Assembly: GCA_007121755.1 (NCBI GenBank)
Contig: SKJZ01000271.1
Location: forward strand, 1 to 6,808
Direction of reading: 5' to 3'
DNA: 6,808 bases
From: Halorhodospira sp.
GTDB lineage: Bacteria > Pseudomonadota > Gammaproteobacteria > Nitrococcales > Halorhodospiraceae
Below the pieces are notes generated by a model. It saw only the letters and a list, made by a program, of their open reading frames with translations. It searched no databases and was not told the DNA's origin. The translations under genes were made by a program, and so were the position numbers. Below are positions 1 through 6,148 of this stretch, one piece after another (within the stretch, counting starts at the first letter, position 1; the number at the start of each line of letters is the position of its first letter).

Positions 1-671
1 ACCCGTTCATCGTTGAACGGCCACAGGTCTTCCAACGAGCCGCCGCCCCGGGTCAACAGCAATACGTCCACGTCGCGCCGCCGGGCCGCCGCCACCAGCG
101 CTTCGACGATGGCCGGGGCCGCCGCGTCGCCCTGGACCGGCACCGGATAGATCCGCACCGGCAGCGCCGGAAAGCGCCGCCGGAGCACGGTCAGTACGTC
201 CCGGATCGCCGCCCCGGTGGGTGACGTGATCACGCCGATCCGCCGTGGCAGGCGGGACAGGGGCCGCTTGCGGGCCGGGTCGAAGAGCCCTTCGGCTTGG
301 AGCTTCGCCTTCAACGCTTCCAGGGCCCGCTGCAGGGCGCCCTCCCCGGCGTCCTCCAGGTGCTCGACGATCAACTGGAACTCGCCCCGGGCCGGGTAGA
401 GGCTGACCTTTGCGCGCACCCGCACGTGGTCGCCGTTCTCCGGGCGGTGGTGCAGCCCCACGGCCTTGCCCTTGAAGAAGGCGCAGCGGACCTGGGCGTC
501 GCGGTCCTTCAGGGTGAAATAGAGGTGGCCGGACGACGGCCGGGCGAGGTTGGAGATCTCGCCTTCCACCCAGAGGGCGGGCAGGGCGGTCTCCAGCAGC
601 AGGCGGACCTCCTGGTTGAGGCGTGACGGGGTGTAGATCACCCGCCCGGCGGCGTCGATGGGGGCGTCCAT
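1..671 (-). CDS. xseA: Exodeoxyribonuclease VII large subunit, partial (C-terminus off left edge)
   Basis: Large, catalytic subunit of exonuclease VII, which with several copies of the small subunit XseB degrades single-stranded DNA from both ends to short oligonucleotides; a cytoplasmic repair enzyme. The first 223 codons are present, about half of the usual 440-460. Reading from ATG at 671, the N-terminal OB-fold begins with YTPSRLNQEVRLLLE (about residues 13-27) and continues with WVEGEISN, SGHLYFTLKD and VRCAFFKG. The conserved linker LKAKLQAEGLFD follows, then the catalytic-domain start RRIGVITSPTGAAIRDVL, and TRGGGSLEDLWPFNDE near the edge. All of these match E. coli XseA as I remember it. 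The ATG at 671 gives the usual N-terminus; an upstream ATG at 679 is out of frame and no good Shine-Dalgarno is visible. The gene is divergent from guaB across a 133-base gap, the same neighbour relationship as in E. coli and Pseudomonas. No clear promoter of its own was found. Confidence 0.96.
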   Translation of the reverse strand, partial: MDAPIDAAGRVIYTPSRLNQEVRLLLETALPALWVEGEISNLARPSSGHLYFTLKDRDAQVRCAFFKGKAVGLHHRPENGDHVRVRAKVSLYPARGEFQLIVEHLEDAGEGALQRALEALKAKLQAEGLFDPARKRPLSRLPRRIGVITSPTGAAIRDVLTVLRRRFPALPVRIYPVPVQGDAAAPAIVEALVAAARRRDVDVLLLTRGGGSLEDLWPFNDER

Positions 672-722
672 GGCGCCATGGTACCGGTTCAGCAGGATTT
701 TTGGGTCGAGTGGAACTCGGAA

Positions 723-750
723 TTGCCTGACGGCGGCAGGTTGTTAAAAT
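723..750 (+). promoter_or_regulatory. Probable sigma-70 promoter of the guaB-guaA-tadA operon
   Basis: TTGCCT at 723-728 and TAAAAT at 745-750 are separated by 16 bases. They fit the -35 and -10 consensus well and sit in the only AT-rich patch between xseA and guaB. Transcription would start near 757, giving a leader of about 48 bases before the guaB ATG. The bases after the -10 (ATCCGGC) are moderately GC-rich; such discriminators are associated with stringent control of gua promoters in enterics, but that control is inference here. No PurR-like operator was recognised. Confidence 0.6.
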
Positions 751-804
751 ATCCGGCTACATCCAGCCCCGGTCCAGGGGCGCACGCCCACGAGGTTCCG
801 CTCC

Positions 805-2271
805 ATGCGCATTGCCCAAGAGGCCCTGACCTTCGACGATGTCCTCCTTCTTCCCGCCCGCTCGTCCGTCCTGCCCCGTGAAGTCGATTTGCGCACCCGC
901 CTGACCCGCCGTATCGCCCTCAGTATTCCGCTGGTGTCCGCCGCCATGGATACCGTCACCGAAGCGCGGCTGGCCATTGCGCTGGCGGAGCAGGGCGGCA
1001 TCGGGATCGTCCACAAGAACCTGACCGTGGAGCAACAGGCGGCTGAGGTCCGGCGGGTCAAGAAGTTCGAGAGCGGCGTGATCAAGGAGCCGATCACCGT
1101 GGCGCCCACCGCCTCCATCGGTGAGGTCATGGATCTGACCCGGGCCCACGGGATCTCCGGGGTGCCGGTAGTGGACGGCGAGGCCTTGGTCGGCATCGTC
1201 ACCGGCCGGGATCTGCGCTTCGAGACCCGCGTCGGCGAGCCGATCTCGGCGGCGATGACGCCGAAGGAGCGGCTGGTGACGGTCCACGAGGGTGCCGACC
1301 GGGAGGAGGTGTTGGCGAAGCTGCATCAGCATCGCATCGAGAAGATCCTGGTGGTGGACGACGCCTTCCGGCTGCGCGGCATGATCACCGTGAAGGATAT
1401 TCAGAAGGCACGGGATTATCCCAACGCCTGCAAGGACGAGTACGAGCGGTTGCGGGTGGGCGCCGCCATCGGTGTCGGCGCCGGCACCGAGGAGCGGGTG
1501 GCGGCGTTGACGGCCGCCGGCGTCGATGTGTTGGTCCTCGACACGGCTCACGGCCATTCGGCCGGCGTCCTGGATCGCCTCCGTTGGGTCAAGCAGCACT
1601 ACCCCGACGTGGATGTCATCGCCGGCAACATCGCCACCGCGGAGGCGGCCCGGGATTTGGCGGAGGCGGGGGCGGACGGCGTCAAAGTCGGTATCGGACC
1701 GGGTTCCATCTGCACCACGCGGATCATCGCCGGTGTCGGCGTGCCGCAGATCACCGCCGTCAGCGAGGTGGCGCGGGCGCTGGAGGGGACCGGCGTGCCG
1801 TTGATCGCCGACGGCGGGGTGCGCTTCTCCGGTGATGCCGCCAAGGCGTTGGCCGCCGGCGCCCACGCGCTGATGGTGGGGAGCCTGCTGGCCGGCACCG
1901 AGGAGGCCCCCGGCGAGGTGGAGCTGTACCAGGGCCGTTCGTATAAGTCGTACCGCGGCATGGGCTCGTTGGGGGCCATGGCTGGAAGCCAGGGCAGCGC
2001 CGACCGCTACTTCCAGGAGGGGACCACGTCGGTGGACAAGCTGGTGCCGGAGGGCATCGAGGGGCGGGTGCCGTACAAGGGGAGCATGGTGACCATCGTC
2101 AACCAACTCCTGGGGGGCATCCGCGCGAGCATGGGCTACGTCGGCTGCGCCACCATCGAGGAGATGCGGAGCAAACCGCAGTTCGTGCGCATCACCGCGG
2201 CCGGGATGCGCGAGAGCCACGTCCACGACGTCTCCATCACCAAAGAGGCGCCCAACTACCGTGTCCAGTGA
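805..2271 (+). CDS. guaB: Inosine-5'-monophosphate dehydrogenase
   Basis: Oxidises IMP to XMP with NAD+, the committed step of guanine nucleotide synthesis; a cytoplasmic homotetramer or octamer. The 488 residues match the E. coli length. The barrel begins with LTFDDVLLLPARS and PLVSAAMDTVTEA. Two CBS domains, which bind regulatory adenine or guanine nucleotides in this family, occupy about residues 93-200 (KEPITVAP, then MTPKERLVTV from residue 151). The catalytic loop GPGSICTTR places the nucleophile at Cys303. IMP-phosphate binding is marked by IADGGVRFSGD (Asp336) and the following MVGSLLAGTEE, and YRGMGSLGAM precedes the mobile flap with the Arg401-Tyr402 pair (SADRYFQE). No essential residue is missing. 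The ATG at 805 has a CGAGG ribosome-binding site at 791-795. This is the first gene of the operon; its end overlaps the annotated guaA start by 11 bases. Confidence 0.98.
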   Translation: MRIAQEALTFDDVLLLPARSSVLPREVDLRTRLTRRIALSIPLVSAAMDTVTEARLAIALAEQGGIGIVHKNLTVEQQAAEVRRVKKFESGVIKEPITVAPTASIGEVMDLTRAHGISGVPVVDGEALVGIVTGRDLRFETRVGEPISAAMTPKERLVTVHEGADREEVLAKLHQHRIEKILVVDDAFRLRGMITVKDIQKARDYPNACKDEYERLRVGAAIGVGAGTEERVAALTAAGVDVLVLDTAHGHSAGVLDRLRWVKQHYPDVDVIAGNIATAEAARDLAEAGADGVKVGIGPGSICTTRIIAGVGVPQITAVSEVARALEGTGVPLIADGGVRFSGDAAKALAAGAHALMVGSLLAGTEEAPGEVELYQGRSYKSYRGMGSLGAMAGSQGSADRYFQEGTTSVDKLVPEGIEGRVPYKGSMVTIVNQLLGGIRASMGYVGCATIEEMRSKPQFVRITAAGMRESHVHDVSITKEAPNYRVQ

Positions 2272-3853
2272 AGCCGCCGTGACCGATATCCACGCCCACC
2301 GGATTCTGATCCTCGACTTCGGCTCCCAATACACGCAGCTCATCGCCCGCCGGGTACGGGAGAGCGGCGTCTACTGCGAGATCTACGCCCACGACTGCGG
2401 CGACGCCGCCATCACCGCCTTTCGCCCTTCCGGGGTGATCCTCTCCGGCGGACCGGAGTCGACGGTGGTGGCCGAGGCGCCGCGGGTGCCCGGCGCGGTG
2501 CTGGAGTTGGGCGTGCCGCTCCTCGGTATCTGCTACGGCATGCAGGCGCTGGCCGCCCACCTGGGCGGCGCGGTGGAGACCTCATCCGAGAAGGAGTTCG
2601 GCTACGCCCAGGTCCGCGCCCGGGGCCACTCCCGACTGCTGCGCGACATCGAGGACCACGCCAGCCCCGAAGGCTGGGGCCTGCTCGATGTCTGGATGAG
2701 CCACGGCGACCGGGTGATCGAGCCGCCCGCCGGCTTCAAGGTCATCGCCAGCACCGAGAGCGCCCCGGTGGCCGGCATCGGCGACGACGAGCGGGGGTGG
2801 TACGGGCTTCAGTTCCACCCGGAGGTGACCCACACCCCCCAGGGCGGCCGCATCCTGGAGCGGTTCGTGCGCGAGATCTGCGGCTGCCCCGGCGACTGGA
2901 CCCCGGGCAACATCATCGACGACTGTATCGCCCGGATTCGCACCCAGGTGGGGGACGGCCGGGTGGTGTTGGGATTGTCCGGCGGTGTCGATTCGTCGGT
3001 GACCGCGGCGCTGCTCCACCGCGCCATCGGCGACCGGCTCACCTGCGTCTTCGTCGACAACGGGCTGTTGCGGCTGGGTGAGGCGGAGCAGGTGATGGCC
3101 ACCTTCGCCCGTCACATGGGCGTGCGTGTTATCCACGTGGACGCCGAGGCCCGCTTCCTGGAAGCGCTGAAGGGCGTCGACGACCCGGAGAAGAAGCGGC
3201 GGATTATCGGCCACGGCTTCATCGAGGTCTTCGATGAAGAGGCCGCCAAACTCGAAGATGTACGCTTTCTGGCGCAGGGGACTATCTACCCCGACGTCAT
3301 TGAGTCGGCCGGGGCCGCTACCGGCAAGGCCCACCTGATCAAGTCCCACCACAACGTCGGCGGCTTGCCGGAACACATGAAGCTGCAATTGGTGGAGCCG
3401 CTGCGGGAGCTGTTCAAGGACGAGGTACGGCGGATCGGCTTGGAGTTGGGGCTGCCGGCGGACATGATCCACCGCCACCCGTTCCCCGGTCCCGGCCTCG
3501 GCGTGCGCATCCTCGGCGAGGTGTCTAAGAAGTACGCCGACCTGCTGCGCCGCGCCGACGCCATCTTCATCGAAGAGTTGCGCCGCTGGGAGTGGTACGA
3601 CCGGGTGAGCCAGGCCTTCGCCGTCTTCCTGCCGGTGCGCTCGGTCGGCGTTACCGGGGATGGGCGGCGTTACGAGTACGTGGTGGCGTTGCGGGCGGTG
3701 GAGACCATCGACTTCATGACCGCCCGTTGGGCGCACTTGCCCTATGAATTTCTCGATCACGTCTCGCGGCGGATCATCAACGAAATCGACGGGATCTCCC
3801 GTGTAGCCTACGACATCTCCGGCAAACCGCCGGCGACCATCGAATGGGAGTGA
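2261..3853 (+). CDS. guaA: GMP synthase (glutamine-hydrolysing)
   Basis: Converts XMP to GMP using ATP and glutamine, directly after GuaB. The 530-residue frame has three parts. The class I glutamine amidotransferase domain (about 14-205) carries the triad Cys91 (GICYGMQ), His186 and Glu188 (QFHPEVTHT). The ATP-pyrophosphatase domain has the P-loop SGGVDSS at 240-246. The C-terminal dimerisation domain includes HPFPGPGLGVRILGE and ends in the family's typical SGKPPATIEWE. Two starts are plausible. GTG at 2261 overlaps guaB and has AAGAGG at 2243-2248, 12 bases upstream, slightly far. GTG at 2279 gives MTDIHAHRILILDFG, closely matching the E. coli N-terminus and length, but has no clear Shine-Dalgarno and starts 7 bases after the guaB stop. 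Either way expression is probably coupled to guaB. The protein appears intact. Confidence 0.97.
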   Translation: MSSEAAVTDIHAHRILILDFGSQYTQLIARRVRESGVYCEIYAHDCGDAAITAFRPSGVILSGGPESTVVAEAPRVPGAVLELGVPLLGICYGMQALAAHLGGAVETSSEKEFGYAQVRARGHSRLLRDIEDHASPEGWGLLDVWMSHGDRVIEPPAGFKVIASTESAPVAGIGDDERGWYGLQFHPEVTHTPQGGRILERFVREICGCPGDWTPGNIIDDCIARIRTQVGDGRVVLGLSGGVDSSVTAALLHRAIGDRLTCVFVDNGLLRLGEAEQVMATFARHMGVRVIHVDAEARFLEALKGVDDPEKKRRIIGHGFIEVFDEEAAKLEDVRFLAQGTIYPDVIESAGAATGKAHLIKSHHNVGGLPEHMKLQLVEPLRELFKDEVRRIGLELGLPADMIHRHPFPGPGLGVRILGEVSKKYADLLRRADAIFIEELRRWEWYDRVSQAFAVFLPVRSVGVTGDGRRYEYVVALRAVETIDFMTARWAHLPYEFLDHVSRRIINEIDGISRVAYDISGKPPATIEWE

Positions 3854-4347
3854 GCCGTTCCGGCACGGGGCGGGGCCGGGAAGCCGGTATCGTGGATTCC
3901 GGTGAGGACGCTCACTGGATGGCGCGGGCGCTGGAGTTGGCGCGGCGGGCCGGTGAGGAGGGGGAAGTGCCGGTGGGGGCCGTGGTGGTGCGGGACGGCC
4001 GATCGGTGGGTGAGGGGTGGAATCGGCCCATCGCGGCGATGGACCCCACCGCCCACGCCGAGATCAACGCCTTGCGGGCCGCCGGACAAAACGCCGGGGC
4101 CTACCGGCTGCCCGGCGCCACCCTCTACGTCACGCTGGAGCCGTGTTTCATGTGCGCCGGCGCCATGGTCCACGCCCGCATCGAGCGGCTCGTCTTCGGC
4201 GCCGCCGACCCTAAGAGCGGCGCCTGCGGCGGCGTCTTCGACCTGCTGGCGCAGCCCTACCACAACCACAAAGTGACGGTGACCGGCGGCGTTCTGGCGG
4301 AGGATGCTGGGGAGTTGCTGCGAGCCTTCTTTCGCACGCGGCGCTAA
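3844..4347 (+). CDS. tadA: tRNA-specific adenosine(34) deaminase
   Basis: Deaminates the wobble adenosine of tRNA-Arg(ACG) to inosine, allowing one tRNA to read CGU, CGC and CGA; a cytoplasmic zinc-dependent homodimer. Zinc and catalytic residues are all present: His71 and Glu73 in DPTAHAEINALR, and Cys101 and Cys104 in TLEPCFMCAGAM. The His-to-first-Cys spacing of 30 equals that of E. coli TadA, and the EVPVGAVVV, YRLPGATLYVTLEP and FFRTRR segments also fit. Three in-frame starts compete. ATG at 3844 overlaps guaA by 10 bases. GTG at 3850 forms a GTGA overlap with the guaA stop. GTG at 3892 gives an N-terminus closest to the known family, without the 16 extra Gly/Arg-rich residues. None has a convincing Shine-Dalgarno, so translational coupling to guaA is likely. 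The stop at 4345-4347 directly abuts repeat element A. Confidence 0.95.
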   Translation: MGVSRSGTGRGREAGIVDSGEDAHWMARALELARRAGEEGEVPVGAVVVRDGRSVGEGWNRPIAAMDPTAHAEINALRAAGQNAGAYRLPGATLYVTLEPCFMCAGAMVHARIERLVFGAADPKSGACGGVFDLLAQPYHNHKVTVTGGVLAEDAGELLRAFFRTRR

Positions 4348-4492
4348 TACTAACTTTTCGGAAGGTCTTGCCAGGTAGCGCCCATGCGGGGTCTCGGCCG
4401 CAGGGATGCGGCCGTGAAGCCTCCAGGGATGGATTCGCGGCGTCCCCGTATGGGCGCTACCTGGCAAGACCTTCCGAAAAGCAAAGTTAGTA
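4348..4492. repeat. Element A: long inverted repeat with inner hairpins, MITE-like
   Basis: Arms 4355-4391 and 4444-4480 are complementary over 37 positions with a single G/T exception (4386 against 4449); the first 31 pairs are perfect. Outside them, TACTAAC at 4348-4354 is mirrored by GTTAGTA at 4486-4492. The right arm carries five additional bases (GCAAA at 4481-4485) that the left lacks. The 52-base centre holds two hairpins. One is CGGCCGCA / TGCGGCCG (4395-4402, 4407-4414) with a GGGA loop. The other is TCCA / TGGA (4422-4425, 4430-4433), again with a GGGA loop, extended by GTGAA / TTCGC across a three-base bulge. Both outer ends are the dinucleotide TA, as expected if the unit were a miniature transposable element of the IS630/Tc1 type; that identity is inference. 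It starts right after the tadA stop codon. Confidence 0.8.
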
Positions 4493-4497
4493 ATCGA

Positions 4498-4680
4498 TCG
4501 CCTTGAGAGACCGGCGGGAGAATCTTACCTCCGAGGAAAACGGCGCCTCCTTGGCGGGCCATGCGCGTGTGCCGTAAGGCGCGGAGGGATGGTCCCCCCG
4601 TGAACATCCCTCCCATCCACAGCCCTGTAAAGAAGAGGCCCCGGAGGGGGGTGGTTTCTCACGCCGGTCTCTCAAAGCGA
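4498..4680. repeat. Element B: second imperfect inverted-repeat unit with inner hairpins
   Basis: The outer arms 4498-4519 and 4659-4680 are complementary at 20 of 22 positions, both containing GAGAGACCGGCG or its complement. Inside are a small stem GTGCC / GGCGC (4569-4573, 4578-4582, with one T/G pair) closed by a GTAA loop, which would be a GNRA tetraloop in RNA, and next to it a perfect 9-bp stem GGAGGGATG / CATCCCTCC (4583-4591, 4605-4613) with a 13-base loop. Weaker pairing CCTCCG against CGGAGG near the inner ends of the arms may extend the outer stem. It lies five bases beyond element A and shares a core motif with it. Identity as a dispersed repeat or structured RNA is unproven. Confidence 0.7.
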
Positions 4681-4710
4681 CTGATGTATCCAGGCTACCC
4701 GTCCGTTGCG

Positions 4711-4810
4711 GGTGCGCCTATCCGGGGAATCTTGTATTTTGCGTGGGGCCTTTTCCCGAAGCGGCCTCCCGCGTCCACTGCAGGTCATAGGATGGAAGGC
4801 CGCGCGCACC
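4711..4810. other. Region C: potential three-way-junction structure
   Basis: Three nested stems are compatible with one compact fold. The outer stem is GGTGCGC at 4711-4717 with GCGCACC at 4804-4810. Helix 2 is CGGGGAA at 4723-4729 with TTTCCCG at 4752-4758 (one G/U pair if RNA). Helix 3 is GCGGCCT at 4761-4767 with AGGCCGC at 4797-4803. The junction is tight: 5 bases between outer stem and helix 2, 2 between helices 2 and 3, and none between helix 3 and the outer stem. Each 7-bp stem could arise by chance in GC-rich DNA; it is the compatible nesting that is suggestive. No known RNA family was recognised. Confidence 0.35.
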
Positions 4811-4831
4811 AGAAAGACGCCGAATAGTACG

Positions 4832-4857
4832 CCATTGCTTCGCTCCGCTGGCAATGG
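4832..4857. repeat. Short hairpin resembling dispersed ATTGC-type palindromic repeats
   Basis: CCATTGC at 4832-4838 pairs perfectly with GCAATGG at 4851-4857 around a 12-base loop (TTCGCTCCGCTG). The wording ATTGCTTCGCTCC...GCAAT is reminiscent, from memory, of short palindromic repeats scattered in many bacterial genomes. It lies 22 bases beyond the HD-GYP stop codon on that gene's downstream side and could protect or help end that transcript. No run of T follows it on either strand, so it is not a canonical intrinsic terminator. Confidence 0.5.
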
Positions 4858-4879
4858 TGGGGGCTTCAAACTTAGTAGG

Positions 4880-6115
4880 TCAGACCCGTGATTCCATCAT
4901 GTAGTGCTCCGGGCGGATGAACCAGTTCTCCGGATCCTCATGGCGGACCACTTTCTGGTCTGTCTGCGTTGATAAGTCGACCGTGTAGGGGCGGTCCAGC
5001 TCACGCTCTCGTTTGAGATCGTAGACGACGCGGACCAACGGCTGATGGGGGTGGCCCTCACGGGGTTCCACCACCACCGCTAGCCGGTCGCCGGTCAGGC
5101 GGACCAGGGAGCCCGGCGGATAGACGCCGATGCAGCGGATGAAGAGTTGGGTCAGCTTGTTGTCGAAGGCCTTGCCGGCGTTCTTCATAATCATCGCCAG
5201 CCCCTCGGTGGGCGGCCGGCCCTTGTGGTAGGCGCGGATCGCGGTCAGGGCATCGTAGACGTCGATGATGCTGGAGATCTGGACCTCCAGGGGCAGGTTC
5301 TTCCTCTCCAGCCGGTGTGGATAACCGGTGCCGTCGACCCGCTCGTGGTGCTGCTCCGCGATCTTGACGATGATCGGGTTGATCCCGTCCGTGTGGCGCA
5401 GCAGCTCGCCGCCCTTAACCGTGTGGGTCTGAATCCTCTTGTACTCCTCGTCGGTGAGCTTGGCCGGCTTGGTGAGGATGTGGTCGGGGACGAAGACCTT
5501 GCCGATGTCGTGGAGCATGCCGGCAGTGCCTAGGAGGTGGACCTTCGTTTCGGGCAGTTGGAGGTGGCGGGCGAAGGCCATGAAGAGGACGCCGGTGTTG
5601 ACGCTGTGCTGGTAGGTGTAGCCGTCGCGGGAGCGGATGCGCCCCAGGGCGAGCATGGCGTTGCGGTCGCTGGCGAGGGCGGCGGCCAGTTCGCTGCTCG
5701 CCTCTTCCACGTTCTTCACTTCGATGGCCTTGCCGGCCCGGGTGTCTTCCAGCAGTTGGCGGATGACCTGTCGGGCCTCGCGGGTGATCTCCCCCGGCGT
5801 GCCGGCCGCCTCCTCTTCGGCGGCCACGAGTTCCTCCTCCCTCGCGGCGGCGTGAGCATCTTCGTCGTCTTCGCCGGCTGCCGGTTCGGCAAGATCGCTC
5901 TCGCCACCATCGATCCAGATCCGCTTCAATCCGAGCTTGCGAATCTTCTCGATGGAGTCCCGGTCGAGTTCAAATCGGTTGTAGAGGAATGGGTGGTGAG
6001 TCCACGACACACCGAGGTCGGCTACGTGCATGCCGGGACGAAGCGCGTCCACCGGAACCTCGACCGCGTTGGATTGCTCCTTACGTTTTTCTGGGGGTGC
6101 CAGATTGCCCGCCAT
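4880..6115 (-). CDS. HD-GYP domain protein with N-terminal DUF3391, probable cyclic-di-GMP phosphodiesterase
   Basis: Predicted to hydrolyse the second messenger cyclic-di-GMP to pGpG and/or GMP, thereby influencing motility, biofilm or virulence traits; the targets here are unknown. From ATG at 6115 the product has 411 residues. About 17-70 form the DUF3391 module (VPVDALRPGMHVADLGVSW, HPFLYNRFEL, KRIWID). An acidic Glu/Ala-rich linker covers 72-105. The HD-GYP domain spans roughly 140-335. Expected metal ligands and signatures are intact: His170, His202-Asp203 in HDIGK, His231, His256-His257 and the GYP of HHERVDGTGYP (264-266), and Asp285. The C-terminal 70 residues (VRLTGDRLAVVVEP...) are usual for this architecture. 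No signal peptide or membrane segment is seen, so it is probably cytoplasmic. A GTG at 6130 would add five residues, but the strong ribosome-binding site selects ATG 6115. It lies 147 bases downstream of a co-directional response-regulator gene. Confidence 0.93.
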   Translation of the reverse strand: MAGNLAPPEKRKEQSNAVEVPVDALRPGMHVADLGVSWTHHPFLYNRFELDRDSIEKIRKLGLKRIWIDGGESDLAEPAAGEDDEDAHAAAREEELVAAEEEAAGTPGEITREARQVIRQLLEDTRAGKAIEVKNVEEASSELAAALASDRNAMLALGRIRSRDGYTYQHSVNTGVLFMAFARHLQLPETKVHLLGTAGMLHDIGKVFVPDHILTKPAKLTDEEYKRIQTHTVKGGELLRHTDGINPIIVKIAEQHHERVDGTGYPHRLERKNLPLEVQISSIIDVYDALTAIRAYHKGRPPTEGLAMIMKNAGKAFDNKLTQLFIRCIGVYPPGSLVRLTGDRLAVVVEPREGHPHQPLVRVVYDLKRERELDRPYTVDLSTQTDQKVVRHEDPENWFIRPEHYMMESRV

Positions 6116-6120
6116 TGTTC

Positions 6121-6127
6121 CCTCTCC
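6121..6127 (-). promoter_or_regulatory. Ribosome-binding site deciding the HD-GYP start
   Basis: On the minus strand GGAGAGG lies five bases before ATG at 6115, an excellent Shine-Dalgarno match and spacing. The longer reading frame's GTG at 6130 would start upstream of this site and use it as coding sequence, so the shorter product is preferred. Confidence 0.75.
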
Positions 6128-6148
6128 CACGCACCGTTAGTAAGGCGT

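Larger units (their letters stand above)
4348..4879. other. Gene-free 532-base region built of consecutive inverted repeats
   Basis: This stretch separates the convergent tadA and HD-GYP genes. It contains element A (4348-4492), element B (4498-4680), a potential three-way-junction structure (4711-4810) and a short hairpin (4832-4857), each listed separately. Only 4681-4710, 4811-4831 and 4858-4879 show nothing distinct beyond the TACTAA-like motif at the right end. Several open frames of 60-90 codons cross it on both strands, but they run through the palindromes, lack ribosome-binding sites and show no known domain, so no gene is called. No T-rich intrinsic terminator was seen for either neighbour. 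Confidence 0.8.

Noticed and set aside
729..740. Imperfect dyad within the guaB promoter spacer as a PurR or CRP operator
   Set aside because: The symmetry is weak and does not match either consensus.
757..2343. Long open frame of 528 codons on the minus strand opposite guaB
   Set aside because: It mirrors the guaB codon structure in GC-rich DNA, is rich in His/Arg/Gly/Asp low-complexity sequence, shows no domain, and guaB on the other strand is unmistakable.
2582..3760. 392-codon minus-strand frame opposite guaA
   Set aside because: Shadow of guaA in GC-rich sequence, with no family motif or ribosome-binding site.
4355..4480. Element A as an intrinsic terminator for tadA
   Set aside because: The stem is very long and is not followed by a T-run on either strand. 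It may still impede transcription, but not by the standard mechanism.
4350..4869. Several 60-90 codon frames inside the repeat cluster on both strands
   Set aside because: They read through inverted repeats in both directions, have no Shine-Dalgarno and no recognisable domain; they are better explained by the palindromic DNA.
4348..4879. CRISPR array, integron attC site or insertion sequence with a transposase
   Set aside because: There are no regularly spaced direct repeats, no attC-type core sites were recognised, and no transposase motif is present in any frame.
6116..6130. GTG at 6130 as the HD-GYP start
   Set aside because: It would place the strong GGAGAGG ribosome-binding site inside the coding sequence; ATG 6115 is properly spaced from it.
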